From Chrysogorgia sp. JL179-B06 (Eukaryota > Cnidaria > Anthozoa > Scleralcyonacea > Chrysogorgiidae), in contig JAYKKM010000350.1 of assembly GCA_035772405.1 (NCBI GenBank), forward strand, positions 930,001 through 994,000: a DNA stretch of 64,000 nucleotides, given 5' to 3'. The notes beneath the pieces were generated by a model, which had not been told where the DNA came from, searched no databases, and saw only the letters and a list, made by a program, of their open reading frames with translations. The translations under genes were made by a program, and so were the position numbers. Below are positions 63,443 to 64,000 of this stretch, piece by piece. Position 1 is the stretch's first letter; every line of letters begins with the position of its first letter.

Positions 63443-63583
63443 ATGAGTCACGATGAACAAGAGTACGACTACAGTGACAACGAAGAGGTAGACGAATTAG
63501 GGTACAGTGATTGTGACGAGGTCAACCCTACAGAGCGTGATATAGACGAAGAGTCTTATTGGATTTGTTATGTACGACGATAG
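63443..63583 (+). CDS. 46-residue acidic protein ending in the right TIR
   Basis: ATG 63443 follows TATAATAAAGA, a full match to the element start motif. The product is mostly Asp/Glu/Tyr (SHDEQEYDYSDNEEVDE) and finishes inside the terminal repeat (YWICYVRR). Mirrors the situation of the small gene at the left end. Confidence 0.45.
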   Translation: MSHDEQEYDYSDNEEVDELGYSDCDEVNPTERDIDEESYWICYVRR

Positions 63584-63800
63584 GATGCAACGCGCTATCT
63601 ACCCCAGGGTAGGGGGACACAGCTGGGGTACTGGGGCTGGGGGGTTCTAACTCATTTTGAATTGGGGAAACTCTAATTCAAAATAATTACGACTCACTGG
63701 GTGAGCCCGCGGTACAGGATTTTTGGAGAATACGACAGTTTTTTGGGATGCGGTTGGCAGAATGAGGGTAGTGGGTTCGGACGCCCAGTTTACTACTACT
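63549..63800 (-). repeat. Polinton right terminal inverted repeat
   Basis: Mirror of 46175-46426; ends ...cccagtttactactact. The inner boundary is where left and right diverge after agactctt. Confidence 0.95.
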
Positions 63801-63806
63801 TATTCA
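63801..63806. repeat. Polinton target site duplication, right copy
   Basis: tattca, identical to 46169-46174. Confidence 0.95.
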
Positions 63807-64000
63807 TAGACGATTTAAAGATTTTTGCTGCAAATGAGAAGAAACTTCATTTGATTCTGAAACTGATTGATACAAGAATGTATGAAAGATCTGAACATGT
63901 AGTGGGGAGTTAAGAAATGCGCCATCATGAACGTAAAGAGAGGGAAATTGGAAGAACAGACAGAACTAAAGCTGAATGAAGATACAACGATAAGACCAGT
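63807..64000 (+). pseudogene. LINE reverse transcriptase, right part
   Basis: Continues the RT frame cut at 46174, starting within the FIDD box and going on as LKIFAANEKKLHLILKLID. A frame change follows near 63880-63915, after which KKCAIMNVKRGKLEEQ-type sequence runs to the window end. So the LINE was already damaged, or was damaged later, independent of the Polinton. Confidence 0.7.

Larger units (their letters stand above)
46175..63800. mobile_element. Complete Polinton (Maverick), 17.6 kb
   Basis: Bounded by 252-bp terminal inverted repeats and a 6-bp target duplication. Contents: protein-primed DNA polymerase, retroviral-type integrase, packaging ATPase, major and minor capsid proteins, plus about eighteen smaller genes. 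Four transcription blocks alternate: minus 46325-53008, plus 53019-54784, minus 54834-56968, plus 56986-63583. Genes are tightly packed and some overlap. Polintons replicate by protein priming and integrate with their own integrase; many encode virus-like capsids. The TIRs show no differences by eye, pointing to a recent insertion. Confidence 0.97.

Noticed and set aside
46540..63443. Reading the ATAAA motifs purely as poly(A) signals
   Set aside because: They also occur at two head-to-head gene pairs, where no gene ends upstream; a dual role remains possible.
63701..63913. A frame joining the right TIR to the RT tail, and its mirror at 46083-46274
   Set aside because: Starts within the terminal repeat; the RT part belongs to the interrupted LINE.

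Overview
The window reads as a repeat-rich nuclear chromosome of an early-branching animal, most likely a cnidarian. This is inferred from short spliceosomal introns, an AT-rich background and several transposase families typical of cnidarians (MULE-SWIM, KDZ, Penelope-like, THAP9-like). No database search was possible, so the host name stays open. Almost everything here is mobile or derived from mobile DNA. Most host-side genes carry at least one frameshift or stop.

Layout. 1-7 kb: a helix-turn-helix exon, a decayed HECT-like gene (minus) and a decayed Mutator-like transposase. 7.4-11.6 kb: a nine-exon gene with an RNase H/DDE-transposase look, faintly RAG1/Transib-like. 14.6-18.6 kb (minus): a broken MULE-SWIM transposase with a Q/A/H-rich repeat tail. 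19.8-26.0 kb (minus): a gene fusing a protein kinase to a papain-like cysteine-protease-like domain. Its 4.5 kb intron holds a foldback element that contains a clean Tc1/IS630-type transposon. Inverted copies of a 72-bp palindromic satellite lie at 14.1 and 26.3 kb. 26.7-27.7 kb: a chromodomain gene. 28.4-31.3 kb: a THAP9-like relic cut by a 5'-truncated Penelope-like element. 31.4-39.4 kb: a KDZ transposase gene with an RLE-type retrotransposon in one intron. 40.1-42.4 kb: a 43-bp minisatellite. 44.2-45.5 kb (minus): a neat four-exon small gene that single-ORF scanning misses. 45.6-46.2 kb: the start of an RT pseudogene.

The main attraction is a complete 17.6 kb Polinton/Maverick (46175-63800). 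It has 252-bp terminal inverted repeats that I read as identical, a 6-bp target duplication (tattca), and an insertion point inside the codons of the catalytic box of the RT gene. It encodes protein-primed DNA polymerase B, a chromodomain integrase, an A32-like packaging ATPase, double- and single-jelly-roll capsid proteins, a probable lectin-fold protein, two paralogous SSB-like proteins and many small membrane proteins. I see no adenain-type protease.

Three aspects of this Polinton look new. (1) 21 of 24 gene starts have an ATAAA-type motif ending 0-13 nt before the ATG, including two head-to-head pairs separated by only 10 and 17 bp; this suggests an initiator-type promoter with almost no 5' leader. 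(2) A cluster of small genes encodes an N-terminal MGC acylation signal and two membrane proteins with PSAP and PPxY late-domain motifs, suggesting ESCRT-dependent membrane exit. (3) Polymerase and one SSB-like gene each carry one frameshift in a homopolymer although the TIRs are identical, so the copy is either freshly damaged or the assembly has homopolymer errors.
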